DNA from: Sinotaia quadrata
Taxonomy: Eukaryota > Mollusca > Gastropoda > Architaenioglossa > Viviparidae
NCBI GenBank assembly: GCA_028829895.1
Contig: CM054181.1
Span: forward strand, 6,622,001 to 6,686,000
DNA length: 64,000 nucleotides
Direction of reading: 5' to 3'
Numbering within the stretch: the first letter of the stretch is position 1; each line of letters opens with the position of its first letter. Below the pieces are notes generated by a model, which was given only the letters and a program-made list of their open reading frames with translations, did no database searches and had not been told where the DNA came from. Below are positions 1-12,067 of this stretch, piece after piece. A program made the translations under genes and the position numbers.

Positions 1-990
1 TTTCTTTTGCAATAATGTCACGAGTTATTGTCCGCCATCAACTCTACATGTCTCTCTCCACACACTTTGAAAAACACAGATGGGACATGTCAGTTTCTTC
101 GAGCAGAATAACAATTACAGCAACTCTAGTACTTCCTTATACCAGAAATTGCTCATGTAGTCAGCCATACATGCTGCCATACATCAAATGGAGTGTAGTG
201 TACCCTCCACACTCATGCACTGCTTCCCACCTCCATCACAGTTGGTTGTTGCAGTTTACAGTCAGCAAGCCAGGAGGTTCAAATCATACATATAGAAAAG
301 GCTGCTTGTCCCTGTAAAATATAATCAGGAAAAAATCACAAAGGTAACATTTAGTTCATCACTTTATAACTCCATTCTCTCTTACATTCCAGTCTCAACT
401 TACAGTTTCCTGCAACAGTATTCATTAGCCCGATAGAAACACATCATAATAAATACAGCATGTCAAAATAATGTCAAATGTTAGCACATTACATTTAAGC
501 ATCATATTTCAAACATTTGTAGAAATAATAGTCTACTCACATAATACACCTCTATGTAAAACACAAGTATAACATATCAATAGCAAAAATGCATGAAGTA
601 TTTTTAAGTCCATTCTCTCTCAACCAGTCAATTACCTCACCATTAAACTAAAAGTCACCTTTCAAGACCAGACTTCTTTGTCACTTCAAATTCAAGTGGT
701 CAGACAATATATTTCTCTACAGGAGGTAATCTCAGCCCATTGGCTGGTCTCATTCTCATAAATCATAAACATTGAATAATAAAACTATTCACCCATTTGA
801 ACTAGTTTGCATTACATCAGCAATTTCTATCATTTTCTCAAAATGGGTTGTTTACTTCCAACGCTGACACTTACAAAATACCATCATAAGGAGTTCCCAA
901 GGTCGATTACTCTGACAATTTAAGAATTTATATAGCAATTAAGTATTAAAATAGTGATAGGTAAATTTTCTCTGCCACACCATTCTTTAG
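1..990 (-). repeat. Dispersed repeat R1, copy 3 (cut by window edge)
   Basis: The reverse complement of this stretch aligns by eye with 38925-39310 and 56818-57810. Shared blocks include a TGTGGCAGAG start, a GACCTTGGGAACTCCTTATG block, AAATTGCTGATGTAATGCAA, and GAATGAGACCAGCCAATGGG. Reading inward from 990, the homology continues to base 1, so the copy extends beyond the window. No intact reading frame is seen. It is a multi-copy interspersed element of unknown class. Confidence 0.7.
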
Positions 991-1089
991 GAGATTAATA
1001 TGGCAGCTGGCAATAATAATTTATAGACGCACTTTTTCTTCAATTAATTGCAAAATTCTCACTATTTAACTTACTACTTACCTATTTGT

Positions 1090-1640
1090 CTATCTATCTA
1101 ACTATTTATCTCTTTGTCCATCTGTTTAAATATCTGACTATCCATATATCTAACTGATTATAAATGTTTTATTTGTCACTCTTTTGATACATCTGTCTGA
1201 TTATAATTATCAATCTGTTTGTCTATATCTTTGATACGTATATCTTGTTGCTATCTACCTACCCACCTACATATCTATCTATCTATCTATCTATCTACAT
1301 ACCCACTTACATATCTATCTATCTACCTATCTACATACCCACCTACATATCTATCTACCTATCTACATACCCACCTACATATCTATCTACCTATCTACAT
1401 ACCCATCTACATATCTATCTATCTATCTACCTATCTATATACCCACCTACATATCTATCTACCTATCTATATACCCACCTACATATCTATCTACCTATCT
1501 ATATACCCACCTACATATCTATCTATCTATCAATCTATCCATCCATTCAAATATTTATCTATGTGTGTGTGTTTCTGTGTGTGTGTGTGTGTTTGTCTGT
1601 CTGTCTGTCTGTCTGTCTTACTGTTTATCTTTCTGTTTGC
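1090..1640. repeat. Tetranucleotide-rich satellite (TATC/TACC) with TG and TGTC tail
   Basis: Imperfect ATCT runs grade into a longer unit of the form ACATACCCACCTACATATCT, followed by TGTG and GTCT tracts. Long open frames here are low-complexity Tyr/Ile/Leu/Pro/Ser runs and are not genes. Confidence 0.85.
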
Positions 1641-1910
1641 TTATGTCTCTTTGCTAGCTAGCTAAAACTGTGGGATTGTCGAGTTTACTGTTGCTTTCAC
1701 CAAGACGGTAAACTTCAAGCATACAGTGCAAAAGAATCCACTGCAATATTAGTGTCTGTGTGAAAATCAAAAGCAGAAATGCGTTTGAAGTGTCAACTTT
1801 AGCCAAGCTAGCAACCTTTTTGCATTGCTTCTCATAGGGATTGGACGAGACAGTAGATAGAAACACTTCATAAACCCTTCCAACATAAGGCTTCACAAGA
1901 TATTACTGTG

Positions 1911-2040
1911 CCAACCAGCAGTGAAGTAAATGAATATTGAGACAACCAGCAGTGAAGTAAATGAATATTGAGACAACCAGCAGTGAAGTAAATGAATATT
2001 GAGACAACCAGCAGTGAAGTAAATGAATATTGAGACAACC
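1911..2040. repeat. 31-bp minisatellite, four copies
   Basis: The unit contains CCAGCAGTGAAGTAAATGAA followed by TATTGAGACAA and is repeated almost perfectly. No gene is seen here. Confidence 0.9.
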
Positions 2041-2189
2041 TATTTTGAGAGATATCGTGCGACATTTGCTGAATTTACAAATGATGTCGTCGAAACTAAA
2101 CGTTACAAATCTAAGGAGATATATGAACTTACAAATAAAACAAATTACCGCCTTTAAGTACTGCTAGTACTGACAGTCCAAATTACAAA

Positions 2190-2436
2190 GAAAGGAGATA
2201 AACTAGAACAGTAGAAGGTCAAGAAAAAAGCTCTCGGTGCATCAAAAAGGAGATAAACTAGAAGGTCAAGAAAAAAGCTCTCGGTGCATCAAAAGGGAGA
2301 TAAACTAGAAGGTCAAGAAAGAAGCTCTGGGTGCATCAAAAGGGAGATAAACTAGAAGGTCAAGAAAGAAGCTCTGGTGCATCAAAAGGGAGATAAACTA
2401 GAAGGTCAAGAAAGAAGCTCTGGGTGCATCAAAAGC
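2190..2436. repeat. About 47-bp minisatellite, five copies
   Basis: The unit contains GGAGATAAACTAGAAGGTCA and AAGCTCTGGGTGCATCAAAA. Early units carry AAAAAGCTCTCGG and later ones AGAAGCTCTGGG, so there are variant classes along the array. Confidence 0.9.
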
Positions 2437-2439
2437 AGT

Positions 2440-3895
2440 TTTCTATGTCACTGTAAAGGACCGCGTAAACAAGTGAATACTAAAGTGCTATTCTGACGTC
2501 ACCTAGATAAAACAATTAACATCAGTAACACCAAGTCCCATTCAGCAGACTTGCCGTGTACATACGAAGACTGTAACTCAACCATTCCTAATTCCTTGTT
2601 CTATGTTTAAAGTTCGTTACAAAGGTCTGAAAAATTAAGCTAAGGAGGTTGGACGTTTTTATCCGAGGAGATTTTTCACAAACAATAGAGATATTCGACA
2701 TAAAGTAAACTGGAAACTGCGATAAAAAGAAAGAGGATCCTGCCAACAGGCAATGGTAGTGCATGATTATGTGACCATTTTGGGCAGCGAGCATTGATGG
2801 TGTATGATCACGAGACCATTGCTGGGAATGTTGGGAGTACAAATAGGAATCTGAGTTGGTGTGAAAGATTAGCCAATGAATGAGAGTGTGGCCGGCCCAT
2901 TATTCGTAAGGGAAGACGTATAGTAGGACCAGTAGATATAGCACTTATAGTTTGTAACATTACCCAGTTAAAGAGGTTATCGTGCAATTACTAAGTAAAT
3001 TGTCAGACAGTTGGGGGATTTTTTTTTTTTTTTTTTTTTTGGGGGGGAGTATGTTAAACCATTTGATATTGTACGGCTCTCGTTCCAAAAATGTTTAGTG
3101 ACAGACATTTCATGAATTATGTGTGTATGTGAGATCATCAAAGAAGTTAGGTCTGGGTGGATTATTGCGTGCTTGTTAAGAAGAGTTTGCTAAAGTGTAT
3201 TCAGGAAATGGATTCTGACATGGATAATTTCTTAACGATAGGAATGTCCAAGGAACCATTAAACAATAATATAGGTGTATTCCTTATTGTAATGATTGTG
3301 CCACCACAAGATTATTCCTATTATGTCAACAAAGAGTATACCTGTGCTTTGTCCTTGTTAATAACAATAGTAATTAACAAAAAGTATTTTAATAACAACA
3401 AGAAAAAGATTATATATATGCAAAATTTACAATTAGAAACAAGCATAAACAATATATACCTTAAATTACAATAAAACACAATAATAAACACAAATAATAG
3501 CATAAAATTAAATATAAACATTTAATGCAAATGGTCACTATATACAGATGTAATACTCAGATGTGAAAGCAGATTCAAAATAAAAACAGTTAACTGAAAA
3601 GATGCTGAAAGAATTGTGTTGAAAAGATATTTAAGGGTTTTTTAAAAAGTGAAATGGAGTTACTAGTTCTATAGGGTGTTTTTTTCCTGTTACAGGACCC
3701 TGACATAAGAAAGAATACTGACCATATGTTTTGGGGTTTCTTTGATGGGTACACTCAGGGTACGAGAGTCGCAAGGATTCAGATGTAGAGATAGAATGCA
3801 TATGTGGGTGGCGTCAGTTATGTACTTTGGCTGGAGTCAGTGCAACACAGCAGAGTGAGGAGACCTTGCGTTTGAATCTATAATTATAGATGTTC
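2440..3895. other. No gene seen; AT-rich with a T/G homopolymer
   Basis: The stretch holds a T-run followed by a G-run near 3018-3047 and AT-rich unique sequence. The short open frames are AT-driven and match nothing I recognise. Confidence 0.5.
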
Positions 3896-3900
3896 TTTAT

Positions 3901-4015
3901 AATGAACAGGCAGCCACTGCAGGGAGTCGGGTGAACAGACAGCTACTGCAGGGAGTGGGTGAACAGGCAGCCACTGCAGGGAGTGGGGTGAACAGGCAGC
4001 TAATGTAGGAGAGTG
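3901..4015. repeat. About 28-bp minisatellite
   Basis: Four imperfect units contain GAACAGGCAGCCACTGCAGG followed by GAGTGGGGT. Confidence 0.85.
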
Positions 4016-4621
4016 GAAATGAGTGTCATATTAGGTCCTAGATGCTATAAAGGTGGTCCGAACACCTGTGTTCGAAATTTGTGAAGTTTCTGCAGCAGGC
4101 AGAAAGACGAACAAGACAGAAGAGATTGCAGCGATCAAGTTTTGATAGACTGACAAATACACTGAGATAGACAGAGTATTGAGGTTTCGGTTGAGAGTAA
4201 GTTCTCGAATGGACCTCATTGGTCTGGACTTAATGTTTCATAAATTCCATTTGTTCGTACCACGCTGATATAATGACAGAGCATTGTCAACACTCAGATT
4301 TCGCAAAGATTGAAAAATATTTTGCAAGTGGATTGAAGAAGACAGTCTGAACATGAATAAGGTGTCCGTTTAAAGGCGGTCCGTCAAAGTGTTAGGTAAA
4401 AGATCCTACATAAGAAAAGTCTCTTAGCATAAAACGTAGAGAAAAATAATTGTAATTGAAATAAATCAACAAAAACAAAACACAGTGCAATGGAAAGAAA
4501 TAGGCATAGATTAGAAAATAAAGAATATCAGTCAAAATAAAAGCCAACAGCAACACCATGAGAGACGTCAGAGAGTAATGACCTTCGTGGATATTTACTG
4601 CACATGTTTGTATTTTAAATT

Positions 4622-4631
4622 ACTATCTCTG

Positions 4632-4681
<50 letters not shown>

Positions 4682-4870
4682 CTTTAGTCTTGTCGACTGT
4701 TGGGGCACCATTGATGACCTGAACCAGTTTCTACCATTCCATTCTGTTCTCTGCTAATCTTACTGTATTGCTCAGTTTCAGTCCTGTCCACTCTGAGATG
4801 TTATCCTCCCATCTTTCCCTCTGTCTTCCTCTCCTTCGCCCTCCTTGCGATCAAAAAGGCTTGATCGCGC
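4622..4870 (-). mobile_element. LINE 3' fragment with (GATA)n tail
   Basis: The reverse complement encodes, with breaks, the WEDNISEWTGLKLSNT type motif followed by an AENRMEW-like segment. This motif is common at the reverse-transcriptase C-terminus of invertebrate non-LTR retrotransposons. It is followed in the same direction by a short 3' region and about 14 GATA units (TATC on the + strand, about 4626-4682), a typical simple-repeat LINE tail. It is related to the + strand copy at 57955-58205. An in-frame stop lies in the EW-to-LV region, so it is dead. Confidence 0.6.
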
Positions 4871-4989
4871 GTCTACTTTCACTTTATGCTAGTTTAAAGT
4901 ACTATCTCTTCCACCCACCCTGCATAATAATTAATAAATCAGAAGCTAACAAATCAAAAATAATGAATGCTGAATTTTCATGACTGTAA

Positions 4990-7300
4990 CGAAGTACCTC
5001 TTATGCTTCTTGTCTTGGACGGCCATGAATAATGATGATTAATTGCCGATTTTTGCCGTGGTTAGCTTCATTCTCGTCAATCTTTACACACTGTAGACAT
5101 AGATTTAGGCGTAGAGATCCTCTGTAACAGTCTTGGGTTAAAACATCAAATATTGTTTACACTCCGGCTCACTTTATACGTAACAGATCCTGAGTCGACA
5201 AATATCCTGTGAAGTAAAAGTGATAAAGGAGCAGTAGCGAGCAATCCGGAGTATTAAGTGTATCAAATTGAGAGGGCCTCGTTAAATGACATGGCAGCTC
5301 AAATTCACTTCCTCTTGCGTCTGGCCTTGTGTACTGACATATGCTTATCTCCCTTTGACATGCGTGCTGTTTGATAATACTAACTTCCTTGAAAATATTT
5401 TACAATCAGCAGCAGAAAATGCATAAATAATTTAGATCCAGAAGCATCCAATCCATTTCTAAACTGTTTATCTACTGCTGGGTGGCACACCGGCCTATAT
5501 ACTGTGGTAACTTAAAATTGGAATGATTCACAGCCGTCCAAGATATGTCAGTATACTCTGACCGACAGTTATATATAGACAGAACTAGCCTTCATAGTAG
5601 ATGCGTGTGCCAAGAATGTATTATGTGTGTGTGATTCAATTTGCGCAAAAACTCTCAACCACAAAACGAAGGGCTGTCAATAAACAAGGACCTATGTCAC
5701 GCTTTGCGAGTCATTTTTTTCTTAGCCCTGTTTCCTTGCTAGAAGTCTCTTACATATGTACAGACCTCTTCCCCGCCACACCCCACCGGGGAAAAAATCA
5801 GTGGTATACAAAATGATTTCTTTTTGTATTGAATGTAATAAATGTATGTATATAGGACATGGGTGGAACTTTCAGATGGGTACAGCATGATACTTTTAAG
5901 GAAGTTCTTTCAGATTTCGCTTTGTCTTAAATAAATATTTGTATAAATCACAAAAGAGACTTAACTTCATGTTTTACTGATTTAATTCACAAACTATTTT
6001 TTTAGTTTATGTTTTACTGATTTAATTCAACAAACTATTAGTTTACACCTACTTGCTTTCAAGTATGTTTATTTTCCTTTTGACATATATTCCACTTGAT
6101 AGCTTTCATTGTATTCGTCATATATCTATAAGATTCAAACATTTGACAAGTTGGCTCAGTCTCGTTAAAAAACAATAAATACATGTGTATTCTTTTTTAT
6201 TTTTCATATTACATATTTATACTGTAATATTTTAATTAAAATAAGCACTGCAACAAAGTTCGCTGGATAATGTCTAATGTCTGGATAATGTGTAAAACAT
6301 TTCGGGAATATCAAGAACACATTTTTTAAAATTTAGTATTCTGATTTAAGGCCTGTTACTGAGGTTGAGTATTGTTAGCAGTAAAAAATAACAGTTTTCT
6401 ACTTTCAACACTACGTCAATGAAAAGCCAGTTACAGGCTGAAAGTTTAAAGATGGCCGTCTGCATACTTTGGTTTATCTGTCGGTTTACACTATTCGCAC
6501 TCTACAAACCCACTGCGCTCCACTACCTCCAGCCGCCTATCAATTGCAGAAAGCTGTAAAGCTACAGGTGCACTTTGGGACAAAGTTTGCTGACACGGAA
6601 ATTACAGTAAATTTTAAATGTGTCGGTTAAAAAAGTACGGACATAATTTTTTATCAGTACATGGGACCTTTTACAAATAAAAACCAAGAAATGGTCTTGG
6701 AGCAGAATTTCTTATAATCTATATATATAATAAAATTATTCTGGTTGTGGATTTTGTGTAGGCTTAAGTAAATAAAGTACTCACTTTTGTTGCATATCTT
6801 AGAGCCCTAGAATCAAGACATGCTGTAAAACATTATGCTGTTCCATAAGAGAGCTCGCCAGTTAGTCTTAAAACTACAAAACATTTCCATTAAAAGTAAA
6901 GCGCATGCGCAAAGGCCTTATGACGTTTTTTGCTGGGAAATGGGCAGATGTTAACTCCACCACCCTGGGCCGCCCATAACCTTAGGCTAATCCCCAAAAC
7001 ACACCTTGTGGCTGGCCACACTTCTTAGAAAGATGAATGATAGATAATGTAAAATAAAAGAGTGATATTTCTAGAAGATAGTCTGAGCCCCCTAATACAT
7101 ACAGCCAGGATATTAAGTAATTACAGGTGACATACTACAACATATAACATGTAAGTAAGTTATGCTAACATGAGTGGTCTAAGTGTCAACAAGAAATAAC
7201 ATAAGACAGAATAGTTCAACAGTTACAATTAGAGTTTATAAATGTTTTTAGCATTAGCAAGTGTTTCTACTAAATTTACCTCCGTGTTCGTCTGTGTGTG
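4990..7300. other. No gene seen; AT-rich intergenic sequence
   Basis: A roughly 42-bp local duplication (GTTTTACTGATTTAATTCA) lies near 5965-6045. A GCGCATGCGC palindrome, resembling an NRF-1 site, is at about 6901-6910. A short ATG frame at about 6453 follows a good initiation context but ends after about 33 codons and matches nothing I know. Confidence 0.45.
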
Positions 7301-7306
7301 AATTAC

Positions 7307-7516
7307 TTATCTTGGCTGGGAAATAACGTAGAGACCCCAGCCTAACAAAACTTCAGAAGGTGCTAACTTCACAACTGCAGCTTTCATTTTTCCAGAAACA
7401 TAACTTGACTCAATGTGAACTAGCACGATAGGTAATGTTTCTTCCTCTCCGTTGTCAAACGTCACGTCAACAGTCCCACTTGTCAGATCACCATCTTTAA
7501 TTAGATTACTGAACAT
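7307..7516 (-). pseudogene. Ty3/Gypsy retrotransposon protease remnant
   Basis: This 69-codon frame carries a VDVTFDNGEEETLPIVLVHI segment, then SSYVSGKMKAAVVKL, then APSEVLLG. In Gypsy-type aspartic proteases the same order is a property such as DGxxxxLPVAxVxIxTxYxTG, then xAAVMxxPxYDLIIG. The catalytic DTG region, reverse transcriptase and LTRs were not found nearby, so only a C-terminal protease fragment seems to remain. The match is to a family pattern from memory. Confidence 0.42.
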
Positions 7517-7519
7517 CTA

Positions 7520-9065
7520 TTATCTAAAATCACCTCTACCTCTCGTCTACACACATTAGCCTTTGTTCTGATAGTCAACATGTTCATTCACAACAAGACT
7601 TGTCTTGGTCTATCAGGACAGTTTCAGGGTGTGTCCTACTTTATTACGTGTATAACATCTTTTGATCATGTTATCATTCTTTCTTTCATTCTTTCCTTCA
7701 TTCAGTCCATTATTATTAGCAGTTTCATGCATCGCAACACTCTGCTGCAGTTTCTTCCTCTGTTCACTACTTTGATTTTCAAAGATCAGAAACCAGTCAC
7801 TTCCCGGTCTCATGTATTCTCTCCCCTTTCCTAGTTTCTTTCTTTTGTCTTTTCTTTCCTACTACCTAACTACCATTCTCTCTTGCTTTCTTCTTTTGCT
7901 TCTTCCTGTCTTGTTTTCTTTCTTTCTCTTTTACTCTTCTTCATTCGTATAACTATGAGATCAGTGCAAGATGACCTCATCACTATTTTGTTTTACTTCA
8001 GCAAACAAAAGGGAGACTACTTGCTACAGACAGAAACATCAGGACTGCAACGTCAAAATAAACATCTCTTTGTTGTCTTACATTGTGTTTCTTTTAAACT
8101 AAACTATTAAGAGGCTGGCTTGTTAGAGGTTCTGAGTAGATAGAATGTTGGATAAGTATTTTTGGTCTTATGATTAAATAAATCTGGTATCATATGGTTT
8201 ATAACTCGTACAATTCGCGCAGATTGAAATTGTTTACAAGAGTGTTAACTCGTGATGCTAATAACATGGATAAAATGTTATTACCTCCCTTTTGCCATGT
8301 GTTCTGATCATGAACCAATGCTGTTTTGGTGTGTGCACGAGAAGATTGCTGGAAAAGGCTCAGAAAGCTTACTTTATCAGTAACAGCATTCCTAATCATA
8401 CTCTGATTAAGAATAATCATGTATGAGTATGATTAAAACATTGATGCGATATCTAATTCATTCACTTCCTGCTTGGTTTTTAATTCGTGCGTGCGTGCGT
8501 GCGTGCGTGTGTGTGTCTGTGAAAATTCAAATAGCAGAGATGTTAAAATGCATCCAAGTTCATTGACTTTGAGGCATATTTTTTTCAGAATTATTGTAGA
8601 ACACACACACACATACGTATACGTAGATACTGATTGAACTGTTGTGGAAAGTCATTTGTTAAACAGCTGTAAGGAATTAGATTATTAGATGGTCATTTGC
8701 TGGAAGTGCAAATAGTACAAGTATATGAGACTAACAAATCACAGATAAAAATAACAATAAAATAATCAGAGGACCTGCTGGACGAAGAGTATCCAATCTT
8801 AATTTTCTAAAACTATGTTCGGTGTGGCTGTTCGTTAGCCTGAAATTGGTTCTTGGCTACAAGCTAGAACCACTGGGCCTGTGCTGATAGACTGTCAATA
8901 GAGCCTACTCATCCTAGACTTCACCTACCGACAAACTGGCCAACAGCCTACTACTGCTGTCTATATCTAATCTCACTACCAGTTCCATACGTACGTCATT
9001 TGCTGTAGATATTATTCCGTGGGGCCATCTTGTTCGTGTAACGTCTGCACGTGAGTATTTGCTAA
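7520..9065. other. No gene seen; short GCGT/GT tract
   Basis: Pyrimidine-rich sequence occupies about 7670-7940. A (GCGT)n(GT)n tract lies at about 8487-8518. The rest is AT-rich unique sequence without recognisable exons. Confidence 0.45.
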
Positions 9066-9070
9066 CTCCC

Positions 9071-9175
9071 TGCGGCCTGTTAGGCACAGGATAAATCCGG
9101 CCTGTTAGGCACAGGATGAATCCGGCCTGTTAGCCACAGAATGAATCGTGTCTTTTAGCCATAGGATAAACTGCT
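9071..9175. repeat. About 26-29-bp minisatellite
   Basis: Four diverging units contain CGGCCTGTTAGGCACAGGAT; the last is strongly mutated. Confidence 0.8.
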
Positions 9176-9589
9176 TAAACAATAGTATTAAAGCTCATAA
9201 TTGTACACTCTTTACATAGAGTACATCCGTGTATATTTAAAACAGCATGTTGCAGTTTTTCACTTACTTTTACATAAATATGTATCACTGAATTAATAAA
9301 TCAGTTTGACTTCGTTTATTGTAGTGTTTACTTCTGTATTTTATTCTATTGAAAAAGTATTTTTATATACACATTCTCAATTTGAAATTACAAATAGTAA
9401 ATGATAAACAAAGATGAAGGAGTACCGCAGTGAATCCAACATGTTTAAGTCTCGGTTCAATGAACTGTAGTGTGACGAGACCAGTTTCAATACACGTTGT
9501 TCGCCGAGTCTAGAGTTCAAGGAAATCCGTGAACCGTGCTTGATCTTAAATCAGTACGCGAAGTCAAGGTCAAGACATTTTAAATACGG

Positions 9590-9862
9590 TTTTCCACTTC
9601 CAAGGTGCTTCCAGATTATCAGTCTGTTTTCTACGTGTTTCCAAATTATCGTATTTTCCAAGGTGTTTCCTGATTATCAGATTGTTTTCAATGTGTTTCC
9701 TGATTATCAGATTGTTTTCAATGTGTTTCCTGGTTAGCATATTGTTTCCAAGGTGTTTCCTGATTATATCAGATTTCCTTTCAATGTGTTTCCTACTTAG
9801 AGAATTGTTTCCAAGATTTTCCTGATTAGCAGATTGTTTCCAATGTGTTTCGAAAGCATCCA
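9590..9862. repeat. About 30-bp minisatellite
   Basis: Units contain CAATGTGTTTCCTGATTATC followed by AGATTGTTT, with CAAGGTGTTTCC variants. About eight degenerate copies are present. Confidence 0.85.
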
Positions 9863-9917
9863 TGTCAATTTTCTCCCTTCATTGATACATTGCACTCTCC
9901 CAATCGGGATAATCTTG

Positions 9918-10108
9918 TTGAGTGTGGTGTGTCCTGACTTCTTTTTTATTGAGTGATGTGTTTGACTTCTTTCTTGTTGAGTGTGGTGTGTTTGATTTCT
10001 TTTTTATTGAGTGTGGTGTGTTTGACTTCTTTCTTGTTGAGTGTGGTGTGCTTGACATCTTTCTTGCTGAGTGTGGTGTGCTTGACATCTTTCTTGCTGA
10101 GTGTAACA
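9918..10108. repeat. 30-bp minisatellite
   Basis: Six or so units contain GTTGAGTGTGGTGTGTTTGA followed by CTTCTTTCTT. They give repetitive open frames on both strands that are not genes. Confidence 0.88.
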
Positions 10109-10246
10109 AATTATTGACTTTTTACAGGACTATCCATCCATTCGAAATAATAAATGAGCGGGAGTAAACGAGTGATGGGTTTATTATAAAATATTATAGT
10201 GACGGGCATTTAAAATGTGCGTAGTTTTTGGTTTACTAAGACACAC

Positions 10247-10294
10247 TTGATTGAATGTGGGGGACGCTTCCGGCTTCTGCCGCTTTCGCGCTGG
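10247..10294 (+). repeat. Dispersed GCTTCCGGCTTC motif, copy a
   Basis: Contains ACGCTTCCGGCTTC and GCCGCTTTCGCG. A block of 37 bp here matches the reverse complement of 31289-31324 with about two mismatches. A 31-bp block (10247-10277) matches the minus strand at 52111-52141, just upstream of PIGU, at 27 of 31 positions. It could be a shared ETS-like promoter element (CTTCCGG) or a transposon end. Confidence 0.6.
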
Positions 10295-10431
10295 TAAGAC
10301 ACACTTCTATTCTGGTTCGGGTTAAATAAAGGTGCTGTCGCTATAACCGAGTCTATTCTTCATGGGTGCAATGACTTTTCAGTTGTCTTTGAAGTCATGA
10401 ACAAAGAGATTTTATCCTGTCAGACGTAGAT

Positions 10432-10910
10432 CTCCGTTCAATGAAGCATGATTTGCCAAGGTCACGTTTAAAGGAAGCACTAAAAGGCTTGACCACAGTC
10501 AAACAGACAAGTTCTCCGTTCAATGAAGCATGGTTTGCCAAGGTCACGTTTAAAGGAAGCACTAAAAGGCTTGACCACAGTCAAACAGACAAGTTCTCCG
10601 TTCAATGAAGCATGATTTGCCAAGGTCACGTTTAAAGGAAGCACTAAAAGGCTTGACCACAATCAAACAGACAAGTTCTCCGTTCAATGAAGCATGATTT
10701 GCCAAGATCACGTTTAAAGGAAGCACTAAAAGGCTTGACCACAATCAAACAGACAAGTTCTCCGTTCAATGAAGCATGATTTGCCAAGATCACGTTTAAA
10801 GGAAGCACTAAAAGGCTTGACCACAATCAAACAGACAAGTTCTCCGTTCAATGAAGCATGATTTGCCAAGGTCACGTTTAAAGGAAGCACTAAAAGGCTT
10901 GACCAATCAA
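10432..10910. repeat. 82-bp satellite, six copies
   Basis: The unit contains CTCCGTTCAATGAAGCATGA, GGTCACGTTTAAAGGAAGCA and AAAAGGCTTGACCAC. Copies differ by only a few substitutions, and the last is shortened. The identical 60-codon minus-strand frames recurring every 82 bp are by-products. Confidence 0.93.
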
Positions 10911-10959
10911 AGACAAGTTACAAGCAAGTCTGGGCACGAGTGCTGCCTTATCTGGCCTT

Positions 10960-11545
10960 GACTTTTTTTCCACTTTTGTTTTTCCCCACATTTTTAGATT
11001 TTTTCATTTATATAACTTTTCTTTTTCTTCATTCCCCCCCCCCCCCCTTCCTCGCAACTTTTGTTTTTTCATTTCTGGTTTTCTTCCATTTTGCTTTCCT
11101 CTTTTGTTTCAACCCACTTTTATTTTTTCCACTTTTATTTTCATCCACTTTTATATTTTCCACTTTTGTTTTCATCCACTTTTGTTTTTATCCATTTTTT
11201 ATTTTTCTACCTTTTCTTTTGCTTTCATCCACTTTTATTTTTCCACTTTTTCTTTTTTTTTCATCCACTTTTAGTTTTTCCACTTTTGTTTTTATCTATT
11301 TTTATTTTTCCACTTTTTCTTTTGTTTCCATCCACTTTTATTTTTTCCATTTTTCTTTTCATCCACTTTTATTTTTTCCACTTTTCTTTTCATCCACTTT
11401 TATTTTTTCCACTTTTCTTTTCATCCACTTTTATTTTTTCCACTTTTCTTTTCATCCACTTTTATTTTTTCCACTTTTCTTTTCATCCACTTTTATTTTT
11501 TCCACTTTTCTTTTCATACACTTTTATTTTTTTCCACTTCGATAT
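10960..11545. repeat. Pyrimidine-rich minisatellite (CCACTTTT unit)
   Basis: The unit is about 32 bp in its regular part (11330-11520): TCCACTTTTCTTTTCATCCA then CTTTTATTTTTT. A C-run lies at about 11034-11047. The long Phe/Leu/His/Ser frames are artefacts of composition. Confidence 0.92.
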
Positions 11546-12060
11546 CTCTCAGTCTCCTTGTACTTGGAAGTGTACTTGTTGATGGACGTGGAAGGGAGGA
11601 GTAGTGTAAACTATAAAAACAAAATCTGGCTGGTAAAACACACACTTCCTTTATTTGTACTTATGATTAGTATAGCACGATGTACAGATGGAAGGGGGTG
11701 TTGACTTTGACAAAGACAGAGATAAAGAGTCAGTGGATGGACAGACAAGCAAACAGAATTACTTTAAGTAGTGAGTATAAGGACCCCCAGTCATTAAAAC
11801 ATCACAATAGAACACGCCAATCCTGACTGAAGGTCGCTTTAATGTACTGATCTTTATTCCAAACATGTAAAGATTCAGTACATTTTAAGCGTTCTTCAAT
11901 CAACGACCATCAATTTAATATCACAGTGAAGCGACTCCTTGCCGCCAACCAAGCGTGACATACTTGAAGGCTATTGAATGTGTCCAGTGACTAGTGGTGA
12001 CCTTGAGCACACAGGCAGAACAACTGTTTGAGGAAAACTGGTTTAGAATTAATGGCGCAG
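11546..12060. other. No gene seen
   Basis: Unique sequence lies between two arrays. Open frames are short, and I recognise no exon or RNA gene. Confidence 0.4.
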
Positions 12061-12067
12061 ATTTCAA

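Noticed and set aside
6453..6560. Short hydrophobic frame starting MAVCILWFICRF in a good initiation context
   Set aside because: Ends after about 33 codons, no donor fits and I know no homologue; left as a possibility only.
10940..11704. 254-codon open frame rich in Phe, Leu, His and Ser
   Set aside because: Low-complexity product of the CCACTTTT satellite with no domain.
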